Assembly: GCF_034676545.1 (NCBI RefSeq)
Contig: NZ_JAUCBZ010000002.1
Location: 1 to 35,795 of the forward strand
Length of the DNA: 35,795 nt
DNA from: Pararhodobacter sp.
Lineage (GTDB): Bacteria; Pseudomonadota; Alphaproteobacteria; Rhodobacterales; Rhodobacteraceae
Direction of reading: 5' to 3'
The notes below the pieces were generated by a model that did no database searches, was not told the DNA's origin, and saw nothing but the letters and a program-made list of their open reading frames with translations. Both the position numbers and the translations under genes were made by a program. The number at the start of each line of letters is the position of its first letter. Positions within the stretch are counted from its first letter, which is position 1. This document shows, piece after piece, positions 21,279-28,691 of this stretch.

Positions 21279-23023
21279 GCCGCCATGCTCTTGAGATAAT
21301 CGTCCAGCCCGCCATCATCCGGCGCACCGTCCATTGCGAGGCCCGTCGCCATCACGGCGGCAACGATGCCATCTATCTTTTCCGCCGAAGTCTTTTTCGA
21401 CGGCATGAAATTCAGGTTTTCGTCAAACCGGACTTCGGTATTACCGGCCATCCAGCGCAGCACCGGGTGCCCGCCATGGTCGAGATGACCGGCATAGACC
21501 AGCCCCTCAAAATGCCGGCTGGGCTCGCCAAGAGTGCGGATGCCCTGCCGCATTTCCGTGAACAGGTCCGCGTCAACACCGTCCGCCACCAGATCCGTGT
21601 ACAACTTGCGGGCGTTCCACGGGTCAAACCCGATCCGCTGGACGTCATACTGTGCCAGCGCCTCATGCACCGCCTTCTGCACAAATGCCTGATCGACATA
21701 ATCACCGGGCATGGTCTCCATAGCCCCGGCATCGCGCCAGCGGTCATAGGGCACCCGGTCATTCTTCACGCGCCGCTCGATGCTGGCTTCCGGCACCCAG
21801 AACCGGCACACCAGCCGGTAACTGGCCTCGCCATCCTCCGGCGGGAACAGCAGCAACAGCGCCGTCACGTCCTGTGTTGAGGACACATCCAGCGCCGCAA
21901 AGCAGCGCCGCCCCGCCAGCTCCTGCGGAAAATCCTGCCAGCGCCCGCCCTTACACCCATCCCATTTGGCGAGATTGAGCCAACGCACGCTGGCATCCAC
22001 CCACTGGTTCAAATGGTAAGAACGGAACGTCGCTTCCTTGCGCGGATTATCCTTGGCAAGGGAGGCTTCACGCCGCAGGAACGCCATGGTGGGTGAACGC
22101 CCAAGCGAGGGGTTCGCCCGCGCCCACAACGCCTCATCCTGCCAGTCCGCCTCCGCATCAACCGCAAAAACCACGGCGAGCGTGCCGGGCTCTTCCGTTC
22201 GCCCGTCAAGGATGGAGAGCGTTTCTTCCCACAGCCCCCAGCCGGTCACATCACTCTTGCGCCCGGCCGTGGACGCATACAGCTCAATCGGCTGGAGCCG
22301 CGCGCCCGTACCTTGCCGCAACGTGTCGGCAATGGTGGTCGAGCGCCATTCGTGCATCTCATCGCCGGTGATAACCGTAGGTGAGAGACCATGCTTACCC
22401 TCAACTTTGCCAGTCAACACTTCAAAGCGCGACTGGTTTTCCTGCAACCAGATCGTGTCTTTATAAGTCTTCATCGCCTTGGCGAGCTGGGGAGACCAGC
22501 CAACCATGGCTTTCATTTTGTTAAATACTGTCCGCGCCTGTTTTTCCGTGCTGGCGAAAGAATAACCCTGCCCGCCGAAAGCGCCGTCCAGCGCGAAGAA
22601 CAGCAGCGACAAAGCTGCCAGAAACTCGCTCTTGCCGTTCTTGCGCGGCACCCACAGCATGAGCCGCCGGAACAAGCGGGCATGAGCCACCGTGGCCTTG
22701 CCCGTCTCATCATCGACAATCTCAACCGGGGCTTTCCAGCCTACCAAGAGGCGGACAATCACCTCCTGCCAGAACACCAGGTGGAAGGGCTTGCCCGCCC
22801 ACCGATCCTCGGTGAGACGAAAAATCTGCGGCCACATGGCAATGGCTGCATCCGCCTTGGCGGAATCATACCATGCCCCCGGCACCTTCGCGGCGCGCTC
22901 CCACGCCAGCCGCGCCCACTCATAACCCTCGGCATCCGCCGCCCGCGTGATCCACTCCGGCTCCGGATACAGACACCCTCCCGCCGCAAAGCGGATCGCG
23001 GCAGTAGAGGTGCTGTCCATCAT
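21275..23023 (-). CDS. Terminase large subunit (Terminase_1 type)
   Basis: 582 residues: ATPase and nuclease that pumps DNA into the prohead. The ATPase domain has a Walker A-type motif VPRKNGKS at about 125-132, an acidic Walker B-like VITGDEMHEW at about 218-226, and FASTEKQARTVFNKMKAM between. The nuclease domain begins at about 373 with CFAALDVSSTQDVTALL; Asp379 and Asp385 are probable metal ligands. Further markers: KNDRVPYDRWRDAGAMETMP and IGFDPWNARKLYTDLVADG. ATG 23023 is directly followed by another ATG (23020); either could be used. It lies 2 bases past the small-subunit stop. Confidence 0.95.
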   Translation of the reverse strand: MMDSTSTAAIRFAAGGCLYPEPEWITRAADAEGYEWARLAWERAAKVPGAWYDSAKADAAIAMWPQIFRLTEDRWAGKPFHLVFWQEVIVRLLVGWKAPVEIVDDETGKATVAHARLFRRLMLWVPRKNGKSEFLAALSLLFFALDGAFGGQGYSFASTEKQARTVFNKMKAMVGWSPQLAKAMKTYKDTIWLQENQSRFEVLTGKVEGKHGLSPTVITGDEMHEWRSTTIADTLRQGTGARLQPIELYASTAGRKSDVTGWGLWEETLSILDGRTEEPGTLAVVFAVDAEADWQDEALWARANPSLGRSPTMAFLRREASLAKDNPRKEATFRSYHLNQWVDASVRWLNLAKWDGCKGGRWQDFPQELAGRRCFAALDVSSTQDVTALLLLFPPEDGEASYRLVCRFWVPEASIERRVKNDRVPYDRWRDAGAMETMPGDYVDQAFVQKAVHEALAQYDVQRIGFDPWNARKLYTDLVADGVDADLFTEMRQGIRTLGEPSRHFEGLVYAGHLDHGGHPVLRWMAGNTEVRFDENLNFMPSKKTSAEKIDGIVAAVMATGLAMDGAPDDGGLDDYLKSMAA

Positions 23024-23025
23024 GG

Positions 23026-23664
23026 CTAATTCGTTCGCGTTCCCGGCGGCGGTGCATCCATACGAGCAAGCATCCCCACCACATCATCAGCCTGCGGCGC
23101 GGCGGCCTGCGCCTCCCCACCCCGCTCCCCCGCCCCCGGCTGGGCACGGTCGCCAAAAAGGCCCCCCAATGGCGAGGCCGCGTGTTCTTTGAACAGATTC
23201 GCCTGGTCGAGCGGCGTCAGCCCAAAGCGCTTTGACAATTCGAAAATGATCTTCGTGGCGGCATCCCGGCGCGATACAGCAGGATTTTCCCGCCACATGA
23301 AATCGCCCGAAACCGTCTTGACCTTGCTGGAGTAGCCATCCGCAAGGATGTCCTCATTCGCGGTCACCCACTCCCCGACAGCAATGCAGAACAGCGAAAA
23401 GGTGTAGCGGTGCAGATGGTCGAGAAGGTTCAGCTTCTGGAGCCTTGGCGCATAGTCTCGCCACACCCGCAGCGCCGGCGCAAAGCGCTCATCCAGGAAC
23501 CGGGGCGGCGAAAGCGCATCGCCCGATTCCGATGGGGCCGCCGCCAGCAAGTCCGCCAGTTGCTGCGACCGCTCAATCTGTTTTTCAACCTTGGTTTTGC
23601 GCCGTCCGGGGTGCCCCTTCGCGGCCTGCACCTCCGGCGGATCACCGCGTCTTCCGCGCGCCAT
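23026..23664 (-). CDS. Terminase small subunit (P27 family)
   Basis: 212 residues, recognises phage DNA for packaging. MARGRRGDPPEVQAAKGHPG and RRKTKVEKQIERSQQLADLL form a basic start. The helical core (SPPRFLDERFAPALRVWRDY, RLQKLNLLDHLHRYTFSLFC) and the oligomerisation helix (DAATKIIFELSKRFGLTPLD) fit the P27 family. ATG 23664 has GGAGG 5 bases upstream; the in-frame ATG at 23676 lies over that site. The C-terminus is rich in Gly, Ala and Pro. It is followed by the large subunit, and the intergenic region upstream may hold the cos or pac site. Confidence 0.88.
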   Translation of the reverse strand: MARGRRGDPPEVQAAKGHPGRRKTKVEKQIERSQQLADLLAAAPSESGDALSPPRFLDERFAPALRVWRDYAPRLQKLNLLDHLHRYTFSLFCIAVGEWVTANEDILADGYSSKVKTVSGDFMWRENPAVSRRDAATKIIFELSKRFGLTPLDQANLFKEHAASPLGGLFGDRAQPGAGERGGEAQAAAPQADDVVGMLARMDAPPPGTRTN

Positions 23665-23861
23665 GCCCGCCTCCATCTATCTGGAATAAAAAATAAATTC
23701 CGCCAATTCCGCGCGGAAAAAGAAGTGATTTGCCCGCCGGTCCCGGCTGCGAGGGGCCTGAGGTTCAGACCGCCCCCCCCCTACCGCCCACGGGGCCAAT
23801 CGTGGCCGAAATGTCACACCCGCGCGACCCGCAGGCCCCGCCATCCTGCACCCCAGATGCC
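23665..23861. other. Non-coding gap between HNH and terminase genes, possible cos region
   Basis: No gene seen in 197 bases. It contains a perfect 12-base palindrome TTCCGCGCGGAA, an AT-rich hairpin GGAAT/ATTCC next to it (about 23683-23701), and a run of nine Cs (23773-23781). HK97-like phages with an HNH gene beside the small terminase often carry cos here. No defined cos sequence can be read from one genome. Confidence 0.3.
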
Positions 23862-24236
23862 CTAGCGCGGTCGCACAGGCCGACCGAGGCGCACCGCCAA
23901 CGCATCCAGCGCCGCGAGCCCCTTGCGCTCCACGCCCTGCTTATAGCCATTGTGGCAGGCATGGCATGACGGCACCCACCATTCAGAGCGCCAGAATGTC
24001 TCAGGGTAGACCCGCTGCGGGTAGAGGTGATCCACGCACTCCGCCGCCGCCACCTGATCCACCAGCCCGCAATAGGCACACAGCGGATGCGCCGCCAGAT
24101 AGGCCCGCGCCGCCTTGTCCCATGCAGACGTATAGCCCCGTGACCGCGCAGAGCCGCGCCGCGCGTCATACTCCCGGTTCTGTTCGGTGCGGTCGCGCGC
24201 ATGGCCGGGGCGAAAGAGTTTTGGCTTGCTCGCCAT
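23862..24236 (-). CDS. HNH endonuclease (packaging-associated)
   Basis: 124 residues. Markers: HPLCAYCGLVDQVAAAECVD with two Cys-X2-Cys-type zinc ligands, the catalytic VDHLYPQR motif (His of the HNH), and WVPSCHACHNGYKQGVERKG with the second Cys pair and Asn. A basic N-terminus (KPKLFRPGHARDRTEQNREY) precedes it. HNH proteins next to the terminase (HK97 gp74 type) assist cos cleavage with the terminase. ATG 24236 was preferred to the ATG at 24248. It is the first gene of the late operon. A terminator lies directly upstream. Confidence 0.9.
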   Translation of the reverse strand: MASKPKLFRPGHARDRTEQNREYDARRGSARSRGYTSAWDKAARAYLAAHPLCAYCGLVDQVAAAECVDHLYPQRVYPETFWRSEWWVPSCHACHNGYKQGVERKGLAALDALAVRLGRPVRPR

Positions 24237-24250
24237 CACACACCCCACAA

Positions 24251-24286
24251 CGCAAAGACCCCGCGCGGCGGATGCCGGGCGGGGTC
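24251..24286 (-). terminator. Terminator at the end of the early operon
   Basis: GACCCCGC (24257-24264) pairs with GCGGGGTC (24279-24286), with CGGC/GCCG inside, giving a long stem. On the minus strand it is followed by TTTGCG, a weak T-run. It is about 65 bases past the last early gene and 15 bases before the HNH gene, so it separates early and late genes. Confidence 0.55.
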
Positions 24287-24352
24287 TGAAACCCTTTTAT
24301 GCGTGGGTGAAGGTACGCAAAGTTTTTTTCGCCGTCAACCCCCATCCGCGCC

Positions 24353-24931
24353 CTAATCGACATAGATCAGTTCCGGGGCCTCCCACGGCTCCCGCATCGC
24401 CTGCGGGGGCGCGGGGGCATGGTCGCGCAGTTGCCCGTCCAGCGCGCCCGCCAGCCCATCCAGCGCATCCCACCACAGGCCATATTGCGCGCGGGAGAAG
24501 TGCACCAATTCCATGTCAACCACCGTCCGCAGCAATGACATCACCGGGGTCCGCTTGAGATTGCGCACCGTGCGCACCCGGCCCGCCTCATCCGTATCCG
24601 GCACCAGCCGCTCCGCATCACGGCCATGCCAATGCGGGCGGCTGCCCCCGCGCCCGTGGCAGATGACCAGCGCCATGGCCTCGGCAGGCAGCGCCAGCAC
24701 CGCGCCGTGCACCGCCTCTGCATCCGCCGCCGCCCGCGCACCCAGTGCCACCACATGGCGCGGAGAGCTGCTCACCCGCGTGCCCAGCGCCGCAATGCTC
24801 ACCATCACATCCGTGGCGCTGCGCATCTTGGCGGGGCTATTGCGGGCCTCCACCAGCCCCGCCACCCGGTCAATCATCTGGTCGCGATAAGCCCAGGCCA
24901 CCAGATGCTCAATGTCGATCCGCTGTTTCAT
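24353..24931 (-). CDS. Hypothetical phage protein at the end of the early operon
   Basis: 192 residues. MKQRIDIEHLVAWAYRDQMI starts a helical protein with a pattern I have seen in alphaproteobacterial prophages but cannot name. The middle has VSSSPRHVVALGARAAADAE and LALPAEAMALVICHGRGGS; the C-terminus LLRTVVDMELVHFSRAQYGL is again helical with several aromatic residues. The AWAYRDQ and RPHWHGRDAERL parts are the most distinctive. There is no catalytic motif, membrane span or signal. It is the last gene before the early terminator, so it may be a late-gene activator or antiterminator (position only). ATG 24931 follows GGAGCGGGGCAGAGCG. Confidence 0.6.
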   Translation of the reverse strand: MKQRIDIEHLVAWAYRDQMIDRVAGLVEARNSPAKMRSATDVMVSIAALGTRVSSSPRHVVALGARAAADAEAVHGAVLALPAEAMALVICHGRGGSRPHWHGRDAERLVPDTDEAGRVRTVRNLKRTPVMSLLRTVVDMELVHFSRAQYGLWWDALDGLAGALDGQLRDHAPAPPQAMREPWEAPELIYVD

Positions 24932-25012
24932 CGCTCTGCCCCGCTCCAGATTGCCCCAGATGATTTCAAATCTGGACAGCCAATTTCCGTTGATTTTCTT
25001 GAACTTAACCAG

Positions 25013-25193
25013 TTGCACCAGATGAACCGGATTTTTCGGCAGTTGCCCGCCGCTGCCAATCCCGGTCAGCCCCTTCCCGCGCACGCCTCACGTGCATACG
25101 CGAGGGCAAAAATCTGGTGCAAATGGTGCATCTGGTTAACTCCTTGATTTATTTCGCGTATTATTGAACCAGATTTGCACCAGATGAACCGGA
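25013..25193. repeat. TTGCACCAGA repeat cluster
   Basis: The 19-base sequence TTGCACCAGATGAACCGGA occurs at 25013-25031 and again at 25175-25193. Between them its core lies inverted (TCTGGTGCAA, 25113-25122). ATCTGGTGCAAAT at 25112-25124 and ATTTGCACCAGAT at 25173-25185 form a perfect inverted pair. The shorter motif ATCTGGTT/AACCAGAT is also inverted (25130-25137 with 25167-25174). The cluster lies just downstream of the helicase gene and could be an operator or iteron-type replication origin. Confidence 0.55.
25066..25131 (-). CDS. Possible 21-residue peptide inside the repeat cluster
   Basis: ATG 25131 has an excellent ribosome binding site (AAGGAG, spacing 8, at about 25140-25145). The short product MHHLHQIFALAYAREACAGR is followed by G and a stop at 25066-25068. 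It is not a known family and may be a leader peptide for the hypothetical gene downstream (start 24931), since no other gene fits this ribosome binding site. It could be non-functional. Confidence 0.3.
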   Translation of the reverse strand: MHHLHQIFALAYAREACAGRG

Positions 25194-25198
25194 CCGGC

Positions 25199-26713
25199 TC
25201 AGCTTGCGCCCTCGTCGGAAGGCCCCTTGCCGCATGGCCAGTCATCGCCCTGCCCCATCGTGGCATCCCAATGGGCGCGGCAAGCCTCCAGCGGCGGGAA
25301 GCGCAGCAGCCATTCCCGCGCCGCCGCCTGCCCTGCCTCAGGGTCATACCCTTGCTCGCGCACAACCTCCGGCGCGAGCTTGCGCAGGCGTTTCCCGAAA
25401 GCGACCGGGCTATCCCGCCGCCGCCAGCCGACCTTCTCCGCCTCATGCAAGTAATCGTCATGTAATACCCGCATCGGTACAGCACCGCCCCAAGGCCGCC
25501 CGCCACGGGTAAGCGCGCCCGCATCAAGCCGCCCATACCACCACGCATCAATACTATGGAGACTTGCAAGCTTCTGTTCCAGAAGGGCTTTCGTGCGCGG
25601 GATACGCCTCAAATTCACCCCTGAGAGGTCGAAATTCATGAGGTCATAAAGCAGCGCCTCACGCCCGCCATTGGCAAGCTCTTCCTCCATTTCCCGGAAA
25701 TAATCAGAGTTTTGCGCGCACCTTGGGTTAACATCAAGCACACAAAACCTTCGTTCATCCTTCCCGGCAGGCACAACCCATTCCTCATTCGAGGTCATCA
25801 TCAGCCGCACATAGTTATCCAGCCGGATAGGGTCTACACCCTTGCTTTCGATCATCTGGAATGTGGAGGTCACCAGCCCCTTGAGCCGCCCTTCCGCCGC
25901 CTTGTCACCAGCCCACACCGCCTCTTCCGCCTGCAAAAGCAGGCACGAGGCCATATGGGCATTGAATTGCCCGGTCACATAGCGCGGGTCATCCACGGCG
26001 AAATAATGGGCCGGGAACAGGCTGCCCATCACCTCGCCAATCTTGGTTTTACCCGTGCCCATCTGCCCCTTGAGCACCAGCGCGGTTCCCACCCTCTCGC
26101 GCGGGCGCTGCACCATGTGCGCAAACCAGCCGAACACCCAGCGGTAGAGTTCCTCGCTCTCATCGCAAACATTCATCAGCAAATGGTCGCGGAAAATCGC
26201 ATATCCGTTCTTCTTTTCTTTTGGAATGAAAGCAAATCCTCGCCACAGATTGAGATAGCCACGCGGAGATTGTGCCCCGTCCGGGTTGGGGTAGAATACA
26301 ATTCCCGAATACTCCCGGCGATCCCGGTCACCCAGCCACCGTTCCGCGTGCGACATCGCCTTAACCTTGAGATTCGCGCCCATCACCTCGGTAAATGTGT
26401 TGCCCTTCCACAACCGGAAAGCATCCACGGTGATAAAGCGTTGCTGATCTTCCACCGGCACCGTGCCTCCCGGCTCGCGCATCACCACGGCCTTGCTGCC
26501 CATCAGCACCAGCGCATATTCGCGGTTCAGTTCCCCCACATTATAGCCGCCAAGCCGGGGCTCCGGCGGCGCTTCAGTGGCCTTTTCCGCCTCCGCTTGG
26601 GCAGATTCCGTCACCACCTCCGGCGGCACACCCTGTCCCGCCCGCGCCGCGTGAAACCCCGCCGCCAGCGCCTGCGCGCCCGGCACGGCCACACTCTCCC
26701 CCTGCCCGCTCAT
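25199..26713 (-). CDS. Phage replicative helicase-like ATPase (DUF5906/SF3-type)
   Basis: 504 residues. A Walker A motif KGQMGTGKTKIGE (about 217-229) is followed by SF3-like motifs: LLLQAEEAVWAGDKAAEGRL, VTSTFQMIESKGVDPIRLDN and LMMTSNEEWVVPAGKDERRF. This is the DUF5906/D5-like pattern of phage DNA helicases. The N-terminal 60 residues are Ala/Glu-rich and probably flexible. The C-terminus (about 400-500: WYGRLDAGALTRGGRPWGG) has a helical DNA-binding look. It overlaps the primase by 4 bases, so the pair is co-translated and probably forms the phage replication machine. A primase domain fused to it is not evident. Confidence 0.85.
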   Translation of the reverse strand: MSGQGESVAVPGAQALAAGFHAARAGQGVPPEVVTESAQAEAEKATEAPPEPRLGGYNVGELNREYALVLMGSKAVVMREPGGTVPVEDQQRFITVDAFRLWKGNTFTEVMGANLKVKAMSHAERWLGDRDRREYSGIVFYPNPDGAQSPRGYLNLWRGFAFIPKEKKNGYAIFRDHLLMNVCDESEELYRWVFGWFAHMVQRPRERVGTALVLKGQMGTGKTKIGEVMGSLFPAHYFAVDDPRYVTGQFNAHMASCLLLQAEEAVWAGDKAAEGRLKGLVTSTFQMIESKGVDPIRLDNYVRLMMTSNEEWVVPAGKDERRFCVLDVNPRCAQNSDYFREMEEELANGGREALLYDLMNFDLSGVNLRRIPRTKALLEQKLASLHSIDAWWYGRLDAGALTRGGRPWGGAVPMRVLHDDYLHEAEKVGWRRRDSPVAFGKRLRKLAPEVVREQGYDPEAGQAAAREWLLRFPPLEACRAHWDATMGQGDDWPCGKGPSDEGAS

Positions 26714-27927
26714 GCTGCATCCTCGCCAATCATGTCATTGCAATCCGCGCCCACGCGCGGCCAATAGGTTGCCACCCGCAGGCCCTCGCGCGCATGGCGC
26801 GCCTCTGCCCGCGCCATCGCGTTGCGCGTGAAAAACGGCTCGCTGTCGCCATCGGCCAACAGCACCAGCTCAGCCACGCTTGCCGGCACCGGCATGGCCG
26901 GCTCGCTCATGTCCGGCACCGGGCCGGGCACCTTAACGGCGCGCTTGTGGCCCTTGGCGGTTTCGCGCACCTCGGTCGGGTGACGCACCGTCTCCACAGC
27001 CTTGCCGGTCAAATTGCCCAGCGTGATGCCCGCCGCCCAAAGCCAGCCCTCCGGCAGCCCGCCGTTGCGGCGCAACGCGCTCCACATGGCCAGCGTCGTC
27101 TCTATCCCCTCGCCAGAGCATTGCCCCTGCGGCTCGCGCCCGGCCGGCACCAGCACAATGCGCCCGCCGAGCACGCTGCCCCGGCACTTTTTGGCGGGCA
27201 GAATCTCACCCGTCTCCGGGTCCGCAAATTCCGCCTTGCCCTTGGGGCGGCTCAAATCGAGCCAGGTCATGTGCAGGCCGCGAAACGCGCCCGCGCCATC
27301 GGTAATCGCCGCCAGCATCGCCGGGCCGGAGCCGATGCGGCGCGGACGCTTGCGCCCCCGCTCATCCTCTTCCTGCCCGCCAAAATAGGGCAGGTCCGGC
27401 GCAAACAGCAGATGCGCACCCTCCGGCACATCCAGCTTGCGCACCTCGCGCAGATATACCTCCGCCATCGAGCCCTTGAGCGGCAGTCCATGCCGCCAGT
27501 GCACAAGCAGCCGGTCGCGCTCATCAGCCCGGAATTTATTGGAGGCCCGCTCGCGCTTGGCCCGTTCTACCGCCTCGCGCTTGCGCCGCTCTTCCTCGCG
27601 CGCCGCAAGCTCTTCCGGGCTGGCGCGTTGGCCTTCCCCGCGCGGCGGCGCGCGCCCGGTAAGAGTCTCACATGCCCCCAGAAAATCGGCATCATCAAGA
27701 TATTCCACCAGCGCGATCGCATCTCCCCCGCGCCCCGCGTCCCGGCATATCCAGATGTTTTTGGATGCGTTGACCGAAAACCGCTTGCGCCCGCCACACA
27801 CCGGGCATGGCCCAATCATCTCAGGGCCTTGCCGGCGCAGGGGAATGCCCCGGCGGGCAATCACATCCTCCACCCGCACGGCGCGCGCCTCCGCCACCCA
27901 TGCCTCAAAATCTGCCGAGGGGGTCAT
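26710..27927 (-). CDS. DNA primase: zinc finger, DUF7146 and Toprim domains
   Basis: 405 residues, makes RNA primers for phage replication. About 15-75 form a CHC2-like zinc domain: CPVCGGRKRF (Cys41, Cys44) and WICRDAGRGGDAIALVEYL (Cys61). The usual fourth ligand after Cys61 (C-x-x-C) is replaced by CRDAG, so the zinc site looks incomplete. The Toprim part (about 255-400) has GEGIETTLAMWSAL with the metal-binding Glu, VLLADGDSE as the DxD, and GADCNDMIGEDAA. In between, HMTWLDLSRPKGKAEFADPE is typical of phage DUF7146/Toprim primases. It overlaps the DpdA-like gene upstream and the helicase downstream by 4 bases. Confidence 0.85.
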   Translation of the reverse strand: MTPSADFEAWVAEARAVRVEDVIARRGIPLRRQGPEMIGPCPVCGGRKRFSVNASKNIWICRDAGRGGDAIALVEYLDDADFLGACETLTGRAPPRGEGQRASPEELAAREEERRKREAVERAKRERASNKFRADERDRLLVHWRHGLPLKGSMAEVYLREVRKLDVPEGAHLLFAPDLPYFGGQEEDERGRKRPRRIGSGPAMLAAITDGAGAFRGLHMTWLDLSRPKGKAEFADPETGEILPAKKCRGSVLGGRIVLVPAGREPQGQCSGEGIETTLAMWSALRRNGGLPEGWLWAAGITLGNLTGKAVETVRHPTEVRETAKGHKRAVKVPGPVPDMSEPAMPVPASVAELVLLADGDSEPFFTRNAMARAEARHAREGLRVATYWPRVGADCNDMIGEDAA

Positions 27928-28691
27928 TCCGCCGCCTCCGCGAACAAGATCGGCAGACAGCCCTGGACCGGCTGCGCTGTTATACGGTCAAGCCAACTGC
28001 GGGCCTCCCGCCAGCAGTTGGCGTTACGACCCTGTTTGCGAGCTGCAAACGACCACGCCATGCTATCCGCACTCTCAAGCGCATCGCGCACGAGCGAGGA
28101 CGACAGCGCCGTCAACTTGAGTCCAAATCCATGCAGGCGCAGATCGGGCCGGGCGCGCTTGATGGACAGCAATATCTCCTCTACTTGCGCAATATTGACA
28201 TTGCGCTTGCAGACAGACCCAACGCCAACATAAGCGCCATGCGCCAGCCGATCGCCATACATCGCAAGATGATGCAGATAATCAGAGGCCGCATACCCCT
28301 GGAGCACCGGCATGACGTATGTCTTGCTCACCAAGGGCGACAGGGCGTCATAGCGCTCAATGGTCAGCCGCTGGTGATCCGCGATGGATAGGCCCGTCTT
28401 GGCTATAATCCAAGGCTCGCACATGTAGTCTTGAGCCACAGCTGCGACGAGGCCCGAGCCATCGTAAGACCACCTGTTGATCTCTGCGGCGTAATCCTCA
28501 ACGCCATGACGGTAATCGCCGTAAGTAGAGACCTCCGTAAATGCGCCGCTATCCATGATCCATGCGCGCGCGCCAACAGCTTTTTTTCGCCCGCGCAGGC
28601 GGTTAACAGACAAAAACGCCAGCTCAAAATGCCGGGCATCAGATGGCTGATGGAGACCTACGTAGATCTTGAGGTTATCAGGCGCGCTCAT
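27924..28691 (-). CDS. dpdA: DpdA-like 7-deazaguanine DNA transglycosylase
   Basis: 255 residues. DpdA proteins, related to tRNA-guanine transglycosylase, swap guanine in DNA for a 7-deazaguanine base made from the queuosine pathway intermediate preQ0. Seen here: DSGAF at 47-51 (compare DSGGF in TGT), AQDYMCEPW at 86-94, VMPVLQGY at 126-133, VGVGSVCKRN at 155-164, LHGFGLK at 186-192 and SADSMAWSFAARKQGR at 207-222. Asp47 and Asp209 would match the TGT base and nucleophile (inference). The start (KIYVGLHQPSDARHFELAFL) is the DpdA-type start rather than a tRNA enzyme. No preQ0 synthesis gene is in the window, so preQ0 would come from the host. It overlaps the DNA methyltransferase gene by 4 bases. 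Confidence 0.78.
   Translation of the reverse strand: MSAPDNLKIYVGLHQPSDARHFELAFLSVNRLRGRKKAVGARAWIMDSGAFTEVSTYGDYRHGVEDYAAEINRWSYDGSGLVAAVAQDYMCEPWIIAKTGLSIADHQRLTIERYDALSPLVSKTYVMPVLQGYAASDYLHHLAMYGDRLAHGAYVGVGSVCKRNVNIAQVEEILLSIKRARPDLRLHGFGLKLTALSSSLVRDALESADSMAWSFAARKQGRNANCWREARSWLDRITAQPVQGCLPILFAEAAE

Noticed and set aside
25013..25193. A CRISPR array
   Set aside because: Repeats are too few, irregularly spaced and in both orientations, and there are no cas genes.
26794..28233. A 479-codon plus-strand open frame opposite the primase and dpdA
   Set aside because: Same effect: Arg/Ala/His-rich shadow of well-supported minus-strand genes, with no ribosome binding site.
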